Positions 1 through 7,994 of a stretch of 26,570 nt of DNA are shown here, piece by piece (the first letter of the stretch is position 1; every line of letters starts with the position of its first letter). Source of the stretch: Prevotellaceae bacterium (GTDB lineage Bacteria; Bacteroidota; Bacteroidia; Bacteroidales; Bacteroidaceae); contig JABZLB010000033.1 in the NCBI GenBank assembly GCA_015256945.1, positions 1 to 26,570 on the forward strand. The letters are read 5' to 3'. The position numbers and the translations under genes are program-made. The notes under the pieces are model-generated. The model saw only the letters and a program-made list of their open reading frames with translations, had not been told where the DNA came from and ran no database searches.

Positions 1-279
1 GAGGAATTAAAATTTCACAAGACATAGTACTGCCAACATCTAATGAGAGGTATTGGGAATACTCGATACTCGTTAGTTAAAGGAACTAAAATGAGATTTG
101 GAACTTTCATGGATATTGGTTATCTTTGTATTGTTATTTAGAGGATTTTAGTTGTGCCGATAAAGTTTCCTTCAAAGGAGCTTCATTTAGACTTTTTTCC
201 AGACAATGATCTTTGATTTAATTAACGGCAGATTTCTTCTTCATGTGCTATATAACTAAATGGCATTGCGGGTCAAAAA

Positions 280-436
280 TGTGTTACCAATGAGGTATTT
301 GTGTTACTAATGTGTTACCACTTGATAAAATCAGTCTTACCATCGTTCTCAAAAAAGTAGTGTACTTTGCTGATTACAAACATATTACGCTACCTGCCAC
401 TCAACGCAACCATCTTGATCCCATATTGTGTTACCA
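280..436. repeat. Four dispersed TGTGTTACCA decamers
   Basis: The decamer TGTGTTACCA occurs exactly at 280-289, 311-320 and 427-436, and with one change (TGTGTTACTA) at 300-309. The first three are 20 and 11 bp apart, so they lie roughly on the same DNA face. Short repeated decamers like this can be arm-type binding sites for tyrosine recombinases or operators, but no recombinase gene is visible here, so the function is unknown. Confidence 0.5.
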
Positions 437-469
437 CCGACCCCATGCGAGTCACGAAGTCCAAAATAT

Positions 470-513
470 GATGTGAGGAAACTCTGATTACAGAGTTTCC
501 TCACATCGTTTTT
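470..513 (+). terminator. Strong intrinsic terminator of an upstream unit
   Basis: A perfect 17-bp stem (470-486 pairing with 491-507) closes on a 4-base loop ATTA and is followed by G and six T. It would end plus-strand transcription entering from the left. The minus strand has a TTTT run just past the stem, so it may also stop transcription leaving araC leftwards. Confidence 0.85.
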
Positions 514-564
514 TGTATATTCGGGAAGCAAAAACAATGTAAACAATTGTATATTTCCGTTCTA

Positions 565-589
565 TTGTACATGGAGTTCTCCTGTACAA
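565..589. promoter_or_regulatory. Palindrome TTGTACA...TGTACAA, possible operator
   Basis: TTGTACA at 565-571 is mirrored by TGTACAA at 583-589, with GGAG and CTCC pairing inside after a single unpaired T. No T-run follows, so it is more operator-like than terminator-like. Its right arm is also the start of the direct repeat at 582-603. No adjacent gene can be assigned. Confidence 0.4.
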
Positions 590-669
590 CAGCAGTATAC
601 CAAAGAAAACGACAGGATATTTCGATCTTATCGCACTTAAAAATAGACTGTACAACAGCAGTATATCAA
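582..669. repeat. 22-bp direct repeat pair, 66 bp apart
   Basis: CTGTACAACAGCAGTATA followed by C/T and CAA occurs at 582-603 and 648-669 with one mismatch. The similarity fades over the next 15-20 bases (GAAAA at both). The 66-bp step equals three units of the 22-bp array that starts at 715. Confidence 0.7.
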
Positions 670-714
670 TGAAAAAGGCGACATGTTTTTGTTAAACCCA
701 CAATTACTATCATT

Positions 715-868
715 GTTACCGGCTATCATCAACAGCGTTACCAGCTACCATCAGCAGCGTTACTGGCTATCATCAACAGCGTTACCAGCTACCATCAGCA
801 GCGTTACTGGCTATCATTATCAGCGTTGCCGGCTAACATTACCGTCGTTACCTGCCATTATCATCGCT
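715..868. repeat. 22-bp tandem repeat array, about 7 units
   Basis: Seven units start at 715, 737, 759, 781, 803, 825 and 847. Each begins GTTAC or GTTGC and has the form GTTACC-GGCTATCATC-AACAGC. Units 1-2 and 3-4 are nearly identical as 44-bp pairs (one mismatch), and later units decay towards the araC end. The last unit abuts the araC stop codon at 870. Because 22 is not a multiple of 3 the array does not encode a repeated peptide. Confidence 0.9.
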
Positions 869-869
869 G

Positions 870-1781
870 TCAACAGCTTTGTTTTTGCCTGTATTCCAAC
901 GGACTACAACACAAATGGTCTCTGACATACTTTCCAAAAAAGCTCGAATTGGGGAAACCAAGCCTGTTGCTTATTTCCTTAACGCTCAAATCTGTTGTAC
1001 GTAAATAGTTTGTGATTGCTGAAATAGTATACTCCTGTATCCACGCATTGGCGGTCTTTCCTGAGTTCTTTTTACAGACCATTGTGAGGTACTTGGCCGA
1101 TATACACAGCTTCGAGGCGTAATAATCTACCGTATTATGCCTGGCCTCCGTCGTTTGAAGCAGTTCCATAAATCTGCTAAAAAGCGACACATTCTGTTTT
1201 AAAGATTCTGGCTCTACATCAGTATGCTTGCGGAGCGTATTGCAAAAGCCAATAAGAACCGCGCTTATTATACCGCGTAACACCTCTGCTCTGTATTGCA
1301 TATCGATGGCATCTTCTCCCTTGTATTCAAGACACAGCTTCAACAAACTGTATGTTTTATTGTAAAATTCGATGTCCGATTCTTTCATTTCTATCACGCG
1401 CAGCTTTTTAATATAGGTGAATTGATTCCACAAACTGATACGATCGCGCAGCACTGCTTGCAGCATCCGGTTCGATATACCCAATGCCTTATACTCAAAA
1501 TCGGGCGAAATAAGGACATTGTCCAGCGAAACCTCTGGCGGACAAACAAATATTTGATTACTGTGTATGCTTATCGTCTCACCATCTACCGATATACTGC
1601 TTTTGCCTTTTGAACAATATGCCAGCACATTCATATTGGTATAGGCTACATCTGGTGCCGCCAAAAGCTTTACATTATCTATTACTACAAGATCGTCGTC
1701 AATATAATCGGGCGATGATACCAAAATATCTTCCTGCATTTCCTGCAAAGTTCGCTTATCTGTTGTTTTATTTTGCACCAT
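870..1781 (-). CDS. AraC-family transcriptional regulator
   Basis: This is a 303-residue regulator, a usual length for the family. Residues about 1-190 form a sensor half with a cupin-like pattern (GKSSISVDGETISIHSNQ, 59-76). Residues about 200-300 are the DNA-binding half with two helix-turn-helix units: one around 217-237 (YYASKLCISAKYLTMVCKK) and one around 265-287 (LSVKEISNRLGFPNSSFFGKYV). The second is the classic AraC signature. It is divergent from the efflux operon with 193 bp to the fusion-protein ATG, and half-sites in that gap make it the likely regulator of the pump and of itself. The effector is unknown. The start ATG lies about 30 bases downstream of a good -7 box (1819-1826, minus strand). 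The family call is secure; the target is inferred from position. Confidence 0.92.
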   Translation of the reverse strand: MVQNKTTDKRTLQEMQEDILVSSPDYIDDDLVVIDNVKLLAAPDVAYTNMNVLAYCSKGKSSISVDGETISIHSNQIFVCPPEVSLDNVLISPDFEYKALGISNRMLQAVLRDRISLWNQFTYIKKLRVIEMKESDIEFYNKTYSLLKLCLEYKGEDAIDMQYRAEVLRGIISAVLIGFCNTLRKHTDVEPESLKQNVSLFSRFMELLQTTEARHNTVDYYASKLCISAKYLTMVCKKNSGKTANAWIQEYTISAITNYLRTTDLSVKEISNRLGFPNSSFFGKYVRDHLCCSPLEYRQKQSC

Positions 1782-1818
1782 AAATTGCGATTAAACTTGT
1801 TTTATTCTATTTCACATG

Positions 1819-1826
1819 CAAAATTA
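1819..1826 (-). promoter_or_regulatory. -7 box of araC promoter
   Basis: Read on the minus strand the sequence is TAATTTTG, a match to the Bacteroidota -7 consensus TAnnTTTG, about 38 bases before the araC start codon. No TTTG is present at the expected -33 position; the half-sites at 1834-1858 occupy that place, which suits regulator-dependent or autoregulated transcription. Confidence 0.6.
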
Positions 1827-1833
1827 ATCTATT

Positions 1834-1903
1834 ACGTCCCATTTGAACGTTCTATTTAAGAATAAAATTGATTTATTATGCTACATGTTCCCAAATAGGA
1901 CGT
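1834..1903. promoter_or_regulatory. Three operator-like half-sites between araC and efflux operon
   Basis: ACGTCCCATTTG (1834-1845) is followed after one base by ACGTTCTATTTA (1847-1858), and CAAATAGGACGT (1892-1903) is the reverse complement of ACGTCCTATTTG. The shared half-site is ACGTYCYATTTR. Two copies in tandem sit over the araC -33 region, and one inverted copy sits about 55-70 bases upstream of the predicted efflux transcription start. Paired direct and inverted half-sites are typical of AraC-family operators. That the neighbouring AraC protein binds here is inference. Confidence 0.65.
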
Positions 1904-1945
1904 TTTGATAGCACTTTTAAGCCATCAATACGGCATATTTATGTT

Positions 1946-1953
1946 TAATTTTG
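1946..1953 (+). promoter_or_regulatory. -7 box of efflux operon promoter
   Basis: TAATTTTG matches TAnnTTTG and is identical to the -7 box of the divergent araC promoter. It ends 21 bases before the ATG at 1975, leaving a short leader. This argues that translation starts at 1975 and not at the upstream in-frame TTG at 1951, which lies inside the box. Confidence 0.65.
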
Positions 1954-1974
1954 CCCACAGAAAGAAAACAAACA

Positions 1975-3132
1975 ATGTTTAAATATATGGTAAAAACAAA
2001 GATGTTCATGGCTATTTCAGCCATTTTGCTGCTTGCAACGTCATGCAACAAGCCAAAACAACCCGTAGAAAATGCTGTTCAAGTAAAGACGATTACGGTT
2101 TCACCGTCGCCGCTTAACAATGCCGAGAGCTATTCAGGAACCCTGGAAGAGGACAACGGCATATCGTTAAGTTTCCCCGTTGGCGGAACCGTCAAGCAGG
2201 TAAACATTGCTGAAGGGCAGAACGTTCAGGCACGACAGCTCATCGCTGTGCTCGATGCCACCACGCTCAACAACCTTGTTTCGGCCTCGTCGGCAACGGT
2301 AAGGCAGGCACAGGCTGCCGTAGGGCAGGCTCGTGCCGGACTTGCACAGGCTGAGAAATCGGCGGCACAGGCTGCCGATGCCTACAAGCGAATGAAGCTT
2401 TTACACGATAACGGTTCTCTGCCCGAGATGAAATGGGTTGAGGTTCAAACCCAATATCAGCAGGCACAGGACGCTGTAAGTCAGGTCAGGCAGCAGGTAA
2501 ACCAGGCCGAAGCCGCTGTCAAGACTGCACATGCACAGAAGAATATATCACTGAAAAACCTGCATGATACGCGCCTTTTCGCCCCTTCCACGGGATATAT
2601 ATCACGCAGCATGGTAACTGCGGGGCAGAATATTGCTCCCGGACAGCCCGTAGCCATGTTGGTAGACATACGTCAGGTAAAGGTAAAAATTAGTGTTCCC
2701 GAGACCGATATTGCCCATATACATGTGGGACAGCCCTTGCATTTCATGGTTTCGTCGATGCCAGAGCGCATATTTACCGCCCGTATTACAGAAAAAGGAG
2801 TGGCTGCCGACCCTGTCTCACGGTCGTATGAGGTGAAGGCCACAACCGCCAACGCCGACCGGAAATTGCTGCCAGGCACGGTTTGCGACGTGTATATCGA
2901 GCAGCCGCAGCATGCAGGCGTCATTACCTTACCCGCCAATATCATACAAATTGATATGGATAACCAACCATTTGTTTGGACCGTTGTCAACGGCAAGGCA
3001 CGTAAAACATCCGTCGAACCGGGCCAGAACACAGGCGATAACGTCCAGATTGTATCAGGATTATCATACGGCAGCAAGGTGATTATTGAAGGACAGCAAA
3101 AGGTTAGCAACGGTACGAAGGTTAAATTCTGA
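1975..3132 (+). CDS. RND efflux periplasmic adaptor (membrane fusion protein), lipoprotein
   Basis: The protein links the inner-membrane RND pump to the outer-membrane channel. From the ATG at 1975 it has 385 residues, with a signal peptide ending in a lipobox (LLLATSC, Cys24), so it is probably lipid-anchored. It shows the usual order: a first lipoyl-like half (ISLSFPVGGTVKQVNIAEGQ), a long Ala/Gln-rich alpha-helical hairpin (AAVGQARAGLAQAEKSAAQA and onward), the second lipoyl half (LFAPSTGYISRSMVTAGQ), then beta-barrel and membrane-proximal domains ending in a GLSYGSKVIIEGQQKV stretch typical of HlyD/AcrA-like adaptors. It is first in the efflux operon, 189 bp before the permease. An upstream in-frame TTG would add 8 residues but lies in the promoter. 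Confidence 0.93.
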   Translation: MFKYMVKTKMFMAISAILLLATSCNKPKQPVENAVQVKTITVSPSPLNNAESYSGTLEEDNGISLSFPVGGTVKQVNIAEGQNVQARQLIAVLDATTLNNLVSASSATVRQAQAAVGQARAGLAQAEKSAAQAADAYKRMKLLHDNGSLPEMKWVEVQTQYQQAQDAVSQVRQQVNQAEAAVKTAHAQKNISLKNLHDTRLFAPSTGYISRSMVTAGQNIAPGQPVAMLVDIRQVKVKISVPETDIAHIHVGQPLHFMVSSMPERIFTARITEKGVAADPVSRSYEVKATTANADRKLLPGTVCDVYIEQPQHAGVITLPANIIQIDMDNQPFVWTVVNGKARKTSVEPGQNTGDNVQIVSGLSYGSKVIIEGQQKVSNGTKVKF

Positions 3133-3321
3133 TGTACGGCCATGCACCACAACGGATATTCTGCTGGCCTGAGTTACCTAATTTAACCCTCACTATAAAA
3201 TAAACAACGGGAGCAAAGCACGGAAATATTTCATGCAAGGCCTGTTATGTACCCATAATAATTCTAACATCACAGACCAGGCTGAAGCTTTTCCTGCTCC
3301 CCTTATTTCTCAGAATAACAA

Positions 3322-6300
3322 ATGAACAAGAAGCGAAACATTGTAGAATGGGCGATGCACTACCGGCAAATCGTCATTCTCATCACGGCTATACTTGTTG
3401 CTTTCGGTATATTTGCCCTTAACAAGATGAACAAAAACGAGTTTCCCGACTTCACCGTACGTCAGGGTGTCGTAGCCGCTGTGTACCCGGGAGCCTCAAT
3501 AAACGACATGGAGCAGCAGGTTACCAAGCCTCTCGAAAACTATATTTTTACATACAAGGAGGTCAAGAAGGCCAAAACCAAGTCGTATACACGCAACGGA
3601 CTCACCATCATACAGGTTGAACTGAACGATGATATTAACGCCAGCGAAATGCAAGACTTCTGGAGTCGATTCAAGTTAGGCGTGCAACAGTTCAAGCTTT
3701 CTCTCCCATCAGGCGTACTTGCCTTACAGGTTCAGGACGACTTCGGCGACGCATCGTCATTGCTTATCACCATGGAGAGCAACCAAAAAACCTATCGTGA
3801 GCTTAACACATACATGGATAACCTCAAGGAGCGCCTGCAAAACATCGAAAGTGTAGGTCGTCTTAACGTGTACGGAGGCCAGCAAGAGCAGATAAGTATT
3901 TACGTCGACTCGCACAAATTAGCCCAATATGGCATAGGCCCTTCCATCGTGTCGTCGGCCCTTTTAGCCAGGGGTTTCAACACCACGGCGGGCACACAGG
4001 CCACACCCCGCTATGAGGCACCCGTACACGTTAGCCGCTCGTTGAACATGGTTAACGATGTTGAGCAGATGATTATATTCTCTGGTCCTGACGGCAACGT
4101 GGTGCGAGTGAAGGACATTGCCGACGTACGCCGCGAGTATCCAGCCCCTGCAAGCTATGTCACCAACAATGGAAAGAAGTGTATTGTGCTCAGCATCGAG
4201 ATGAAAAAAGGGCGCAATATCACTGAAATGGGGTCGGCGGTGAAGCAACAACTCGGCGAATTTCAGAAAACGCAGCCCTCCGATGTCAGCATGTTTACCA
4301 TTACCGACCAGAGCAAAGTCGTAGGCGACTCGGTAACAAACTTTCTCCGTGAACTTCTCATTGCGGTTATAGCCGTGGTAATTGTGGTTATACTGCTCAT
4401 GCCTCTGCGTGTGGCTCTTGTAGCAGCCAGCACTATTCCCATTACCATTTTCATCTCTCTGGGCCTGTTCTATGCCTTTGGAATAGAGCTGAACACGGTT
4501 ACGCTGGCTGCCCTTATCGTCACGCTGGGTATGATAGTAGACAATTCTATCGTTATCATTGACAACTATATGGAGCTGCTTGCCGAAGGCATGAGCCGGT
4601 GGGGTGCCAGCATCAAGAGTGCAAACCACTTCTTTAAGTCGATACTTTCAGCCACACTGGCCATATCGTTAACCTTTTTCCCGCTGCTGTTAACGATGAC
4701 AGGCATGTATCACGACTTCCTTTTGTTCTTCCCATGGGGTATTACAATTGTGCTCCTTGTTTCGCTAATCGTGGCCGAATTGCTTACTCCTTTCCTGCAG
4801 TTTTACTTCATTCGCGAACCCATTAAGGAGCGTTTGGGCAAAGACGGCAAGCCTCGTTTCTCGTTCCTTACCCTTATGCAGGCCTGCTACAACAGGCTCG
4901 TCGACTTCTGTTTTCGCCATCCTTACGGTGTCATGGCGGCAGCAGGGTTTTCGGTTATCATCGGCGGCGTTCTCTTTGTACTGCTGCCACAGAAGATGAT
5001 GCCGACGGCCGAGCGCAACCAGTTTGCCGTTGAAATATACCTTCCTACGGGTACTGCGCTCCAAAAAACAGAAGTTATTGCCGACTCGCTCGAGCATATC
5101 CTGCGCAAAGACCCGCGTGTTGTATCCATCGCATCGTTTAAAGGTACATCCTCTCCGCGCTTCCAGACGTCGTATGCACCGCAGTTTGGTGGCAAAAACT
5201 ACGCACAGTTTATCGTCAATACCAAAGGCAGCGATGCTACACTGGGCGTGTTACACGACTACCGCATGAAGTATACCGCTGCCTTCCCCGGTGCATACGT
5301 ACGCTTTAAGCAGCTTAATTACAGTGCCGAAGGCAACTCAATAGAGATACGTTTAACCGGCGACAACTGGCAACAACTTCGTAACACCGCCGACAGCATT
5401 ACGTCAGTGCTTCGCAACGACAACCGTTTAATACTGGCTCGCAACGATGTTAACGAACCGTTACTGACCACAAATATCAGGCTCGACGAGCAAAAGGCCA
5501 ACCGCCTGGGCATTAACAACGCCCTGGTTGAGCTTACCATGGCTACCCGATACAACGAAAGCGGTATACCCCTGACAACAATATGGGACAGCGACTACGG
5601 CATTCCCGTTACGCTGAAAGGCAACAAAGCCGACAGCTCTACGATGGCCGACGTGGCCAACGAGCCTATACCCGTGGCAGGTGGACTGAAGACTGTACCC
5701 CTGAGACAGATAGCAACCGTTAGCCCTCACTGGGAAGACGGGCAAATTTGCCACCGTAACGGCCGGCGAACCATTACCGTTATGGCCGACGTGGCCGACG
5801 GCATAAACGTAATAAAAGTAACCAACGACCTGCAAAAACAAATAAAACCCGACCGCCTTCCCGACGGCATAAGTATGGAATGGGGCGGCGAATACGAACA
5901 GGCTAACGAAGCAAACCCGCAGATTGTTGGCGGATTGGCTATCAGTGTAGCGGTTATCTTTTTCCTCATGCTGGCCCACTTCCGCCGCATAAGTACCGCC
6001 TTGCTGCTGCTTGCATCGCTATCTCTCATCGCCCTGGGTACGGCAATGGGCGTACTGCTGCCCGGTAGCGAGTTCTCACTTACGTGTTATCTCGGCGTCA
6101 TATCGCTCATGGGTATCCTTATTCGCAACGCACTTATCATGTTCGACTATGCTGAAGAGCTACGCGAAACTGAACATCTTACCGCCCATGAGGCCATACT
6201 GCTGAGCGCAAAACGACGTATGCGCCCCATCTTCCTTACGTCGGCAGCCGCCTCAATGGGCGTTATCCCGATGATGCTGGGCGGTTCGGGGCTGTGGGCA

Positions 6301-6438
6301 CCGATGGCAAACGTAATATTCTTCGGCACAATGATAACCATGTTCTTTATTCTTACCGTGCTGCCTATAAGCTACTGGCTGCTCATGAGTGGCTCAACGG
6401 CTAAACGACAGCAAAGCACGGCACTCGAAAACCAGTAA
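3322..6438 (+). CDS. RND efflux permease, AcrB/HAE-like
   Basis: At 1038 residues this is full length for a hydrophobe/amphiphile RND pump. It has TM1 at about 17-34, a first large periplasmic loop (about 40-335), a TM2-TM6 block (about 340-495), TM7 near 533-552, a second periplasmic loop, and the C-terminal TM block (about 870-1025). The porter-domain motif NEFPDFTVRQGVV and VYPGAS are conventional. TM4 reads GMIVDNSIVIIDN with Asp407 and Asn408, where AcrB has Asp407-Asp408; TM10 reads GILIRNALIMFDYA with Arg935 where AcrB has Lys940. So two of the charged relay residues are conservatively replaced. The start codon follows a 189-bp gap holding only a weak 7-bp inverted repeat (3209-3215/3295-3301). 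The substrate cannot be told from sequence. Confidence 0.93.
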   Translation: MNKKRNIVEWAMHYRQIVILITAILVAFGIFALNKMNKNEFPDFTVRQGVVAAVYPGASINDMEQQVTKPLENYIFTYKEVKKAKTKSYTRNGLTIIQVELNDDINASEMQDFWSRFKLGVQQFKLSLPSGVLALQVQDDFGDASSLLITMESNQKTYRELNTYMDNLKERLQNIESVGRLNVYGGQQEQISIYVDSHKLAQYGIGPSIVSSALLARGFNTTAGTQATPRYEAPVHVSRSLNMVNDVEQMIIFSGPDGNVVRVKDIADVRREYPAPASYVTNNGKKCIVLSIEMKKGRNITEMGSAVKQQLGEFQKTQPSDVSMFTITDQSKVVGDSVTNFLRELLIAVIAVVIVVILLMPLRVALVAASTIPITIFISLGLFYAFGIELNTVTLAALIVTLGMIVDNSIVIIDNYMELLAEGMSRWGASIKSANHFFKSILSATLAISLTFFPLLLTMTGMYHDFLLFFPWGITIVLLVSLIVAELLTPFLQFYFIREPIKERLGKDGKPRFSFLTLMQACYNRLVDFCFRHPYGVMAAAGFSVIIGGVLFVLLPQKMMPTAERNQFAVEIYLPTGTALQKTEVIADSLEHILRKDPRVVSIASFKGTSSPRFQTSYAPQFGGKNYAQFIVNTKGSDATLGVLHDYRMKYTAAFPGAYVRFKQLNYSAEGNSIEIRLTGDNWQQLRNTADSITSVLRNDNRLILARNDVNEPLLTTNIRLDEQKANRLGINNALVELTMATRYNESGIPLTTIWDSDYGIPVTLKGNKADSSTMADVANEPIPVAGGLKTVPLRQIATVSPHWEDGQICHRNGRRTITVMADVADGINVIKVTNDLQKQIKPDRLPDGISMEWGGEYEQANEANPQIVGGLAISVAVIFFLMLAHFRRISTALLLLASLSLIALGTAMGVLLPGSEFSLTCYLGVISLMGILIRNALIMFDYAEELRETEHLTAHEAILLSAKRRMRPIFLTSAAASMGVIPMMLGGSGLWAPMANVIFFGTMITMFFILTVLPISYWLLMSGSTAKRQQSTALENQ

Positions 6439-6449
6439 CAACCCATCCG

Positions 6450-6482
6450 CGGCAAGCCCGCCAACACAACGCGGGCATGCCG
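6450..6482 (+). promoter_or_regulatory. Intercistronic stem-loop between permease and TolC genes
   Basis: CGGCAAGCCCGC (6450-6461) pairs with GCGGGCATGCCG (6471-6482), 12 positions with one mismatch, around a 9-base loop. No T-run follows, so it is not a usual terminator. It may stabilise or process the mRNA or lower readthrough into the outer-membrane channel gene. Confidence 0.55.
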
Positions 6483-6513
6483 TCTACACCTTATTAATAT
6501 AATATATACGCTT

Positions 6514-7851
6514 ATGAAAAGAAATATTATCCTCATGGCTTTGTTCCTTAGTGGCATCACCGCCAGCGCACAACAGGTCTTGTCGTTGCAGCAAGTGAAG
6601 GAACAGGCACTGGCCCATAACATCAGCATTCGCACAGCCGAAGATGCCGTTCGCGAAGCCAGAGAACAGAAAAAAGAGGCTTTTGCCAACTATTTTCCAC
6701 AGGTAAGTGCCACTGGTATGGGCTTTAAGACCAATACTGACATGCTGAAAACCAGCATCAATACGGCGTCGCTCCTCCCCTCGTCGCTCGCAACAGCCCT
6801 GCCTCCAGCCCTTGCAGGTATGATACCGCCGACGCTGTCGTTCTCAATGCTCGACAGAGGGCTCATGGCCGGAGTGGCTGCGGTGCAACCCATTTTTGCA
6901 GGAGGACGCATCATAAACGGCAACAAACTGGCCCGCGCAGGTGTTGAGGCAAGCGAAATTCAGAAACAAATATCTGAAAACAACGTCGAACTGACGGCCA
7001 CACAATACTATTGGCAAATTATCTCGCTGAAAGAAAAGCAGCGTACGCTCGACGCTGTCGACGCCATGTTGCGCCAGCTCGAACACGATGCAACGATAGC
7101 AGTAAAGGCCGGTGTAGGCATGCGCAACGACCTGTTACAGGTACAACTCAGGCAAAATGAAGTAGAAAGCAACCGCATAAAACTTGATAACGGTCTGCGA
7201 CTGGCCCGCAGGGTGCTGGCCCAATACATTGGAGCCGAGGGCGAAACAGACGCTGCCGACACCGTAAATACCGCCAGTATGCCCCCATTTCTGATACAAG
7301 AGGTGAACAACGACGCTGCCGTGGCCGCTACTCCCGAATATAAACTGTTGCAGAAAAACGTTGAAGTTACGCGCCTTCAAAAGCAAATGGAGATAGGCAA
7401 AAACCTGCCGTCGATAAGCGTTGGTGCCACATACAGCCACTATAATATGGACCAGGGCATGAAAAATACGTTTGGCATGGTGTTCGCTACCGTAACCGTT
7501 CCTATATCACAATGGTGGGGAGGCTCGCACGCCATCAGGCGCAGGCAGATAGCCGAGGACGTGGCCCGCCGGCAACTGGCCGATAACCGACAGCTGCTGG
7601 CTATACGCATACAGAAAAACCGGGACGATGTTGACGATGCCTACAGGCAGCTGGTCATTGCCAGAAAAGGCATAGAGCAGAGCGAAGAGAACCTGCGCCT
7701 GAACCGCGACTTCTATCAGGCCGGAACCGTTACCATGAACGACCTGCTCGATGCACAGCAGAAATACCAGCAGTGTCGCGACCGGTATATCGAAGCTTAC
7801 GCGGCATGGCAAATCAAAATAGTTGAATACGAACAGAGTATAGGCCGATAA
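6514..7851 (+). CDS. TolC-like outer-membrane efflux channel
   Basis: The 445-residue product has a Sec signal peptide (cleavage likely after ITASA, residue 19, giving mature QQVLSL) and two outer-membrane-efflux repeats. The first begins LSLQQVKEQALAHNISIRTA. The second ends with the family hallmark NRDFYQAGTVTMNDLLDAQQ (about 390-410), the helix-turn next to the periplasmic tunnel. Long alpha-helical stretches rich in Gln, Glu and Arg fit the trimeric channel-tunnel. There is no lipobox, unlike many NodT-type channels. It is third in the efflux operon, 75 bp after the permease stop, and completes a tripartite pump. Confidence 0.93.
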   Translation: MKRNIILMALFLSGITASAQQVLSLQQVKEQALAHNISIRTAEDAVREAREQKKEAFANYFPQVSATGMGFKTNTDMLKTSINTASLLPSSLATALPPALAGMIPPTLSFSMLDRGLMAGVAAVQPIFAGGRIINGNKLARAGVEASEIQKQISENNVELTATQYYWQIISLKEKQRTLDAVDAMLRQLEHDATIAVKAGVGMRNDLLQVQLRQNEVESNRIKLDNGLRLARRVLAQYIGAEGETDAADTVNTASMPPFLIQEVNNDAAVAATPEYKLLQKNVEVTRLQKQMEIGKNLPSISVGATYSHYNMDQGMKNTFGMVFATVTVPISQWWGGSHAIRRRQIAEDVARRQLADNRQLLAIRIQKNRDDVDDAYRQLVIARKGIEQSEENLRLNRDFYQAGTVTMNDLLDAQQKYQQCRDRYIEAYAAWQIKIVEYEQSIGR

Positions 7852-7899
7852 GTACCCTGTTTTATACAGTAATCAACAAACATTAAGCCCGCAGAGGTT

Positions 7900-7990
7900 A
7901 TTGTATGGCGGCCGTCAGCAGCGTTGCTGACGGCCGTCGCATGTATGGTATGACGTTCGCCGTACGTGCTGCTGGCGGCCGCCGTACAAT
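7900..7990 (+). promoter_or_regulatory. Nested GC-rich inverted repeats with alternative pairings
   Basis: The 23-base arm 7900-7922 pairs with 7968-7990, differing at two positions that would be G-U pairs in RNA. The same left arm can instead pair locally: CGGCCGTCAGCA (7909-7920) with TGCTGACGGCCG (7925-7936) around the loop GCGT. The two folds exclude each other. There is no T-run. It may end efflux transcription in a factor-dependent way or act as a switch, but part of the symmetry follows from the palindromic repeat units described separately. Confidence 0.55.
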
Positions 7991-7994
7991 GAAC
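7907..7994. repeat. GC-rich 22-bp array with palindromic cores, about 4 units
   Basis: Units start at 7907 (GGCGGCCGTC), 7929 (GACGGCCGTC), 7951 (TGACGTTCGCC) and 7973 (TGGCGGCCGCC), exactly 22 bp apart. The core GACGGCCGTC is a perfect palindrome, as is GGCGGCCGCC at 7974-7983 in the fourth unit. The other 11-12 bp of each unit vary. The array sits about 130-220 bp upstream of the SusC promoter. Confidence 0.65.

Larger units (their letters stand above)
1..869. other. Long stretch without a convincing gene
   Basis: No open frame here has the length, start context or composition of a real gene. Frame 3 is open from the left edge to a stop at 78-80 (about 25 codons, ending SILVS) and could be the tail of an upstream gene, but nothing identifies it. 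The stretch holds four TGTGTTACCA-type decamers (280-436), a perfect 17-bp terminator hairpin (470-513), a TTGTACA/TGTACAA palindrome (565-589), a 22-bp direct repeat (582-603 and 648-669) and a 22-bp tandem array (715-868). The density of repeats and lack of genes suggest a decayed or boundary region; that is inference. Confidence 0.6.

Noticed and set aside
715..868. CRISPR array
   Set aside because: Repeats are contiguous with no unique spacers, degenerate, and no cas genes are present.
683..925. 80-codon plus-strand frame with repeated VTSYHQQRYW-like text
   Set aside because: It is a translation of the 22-bp repeat and then runs antisense into the araC 3' end; no family features and no promoter.
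1951..1974. In-frame TTG start giving 8 extra residues on the efflux adaptor
   Set aside because: The TTG is inside the TAATTTTG -7 box, and the ATG at 1975 gives a normal lipoprotein signal peptide.
3180..3202. TTAACCCTCACTA, a close match to the core of the phage T3 promoter
   Set aside because: No phage genes are nearby and the downstream GGGAGA part is missing; a chance match in an intercistronic gap is the simpler reading.
3209..3301. GGGAGCA / TGCTCCC inverted repeat between the adaptor and permease genes
   Set aside because: Only 7 bp with a loop of nearly 80 bases; expected by chance in a region this size.
3964..4629. 221-codon minus-strand frame inside the permease gene
   Set aside because: Antisense shadow of the RND permease; His/Asn-rich low-quality protein without start context.
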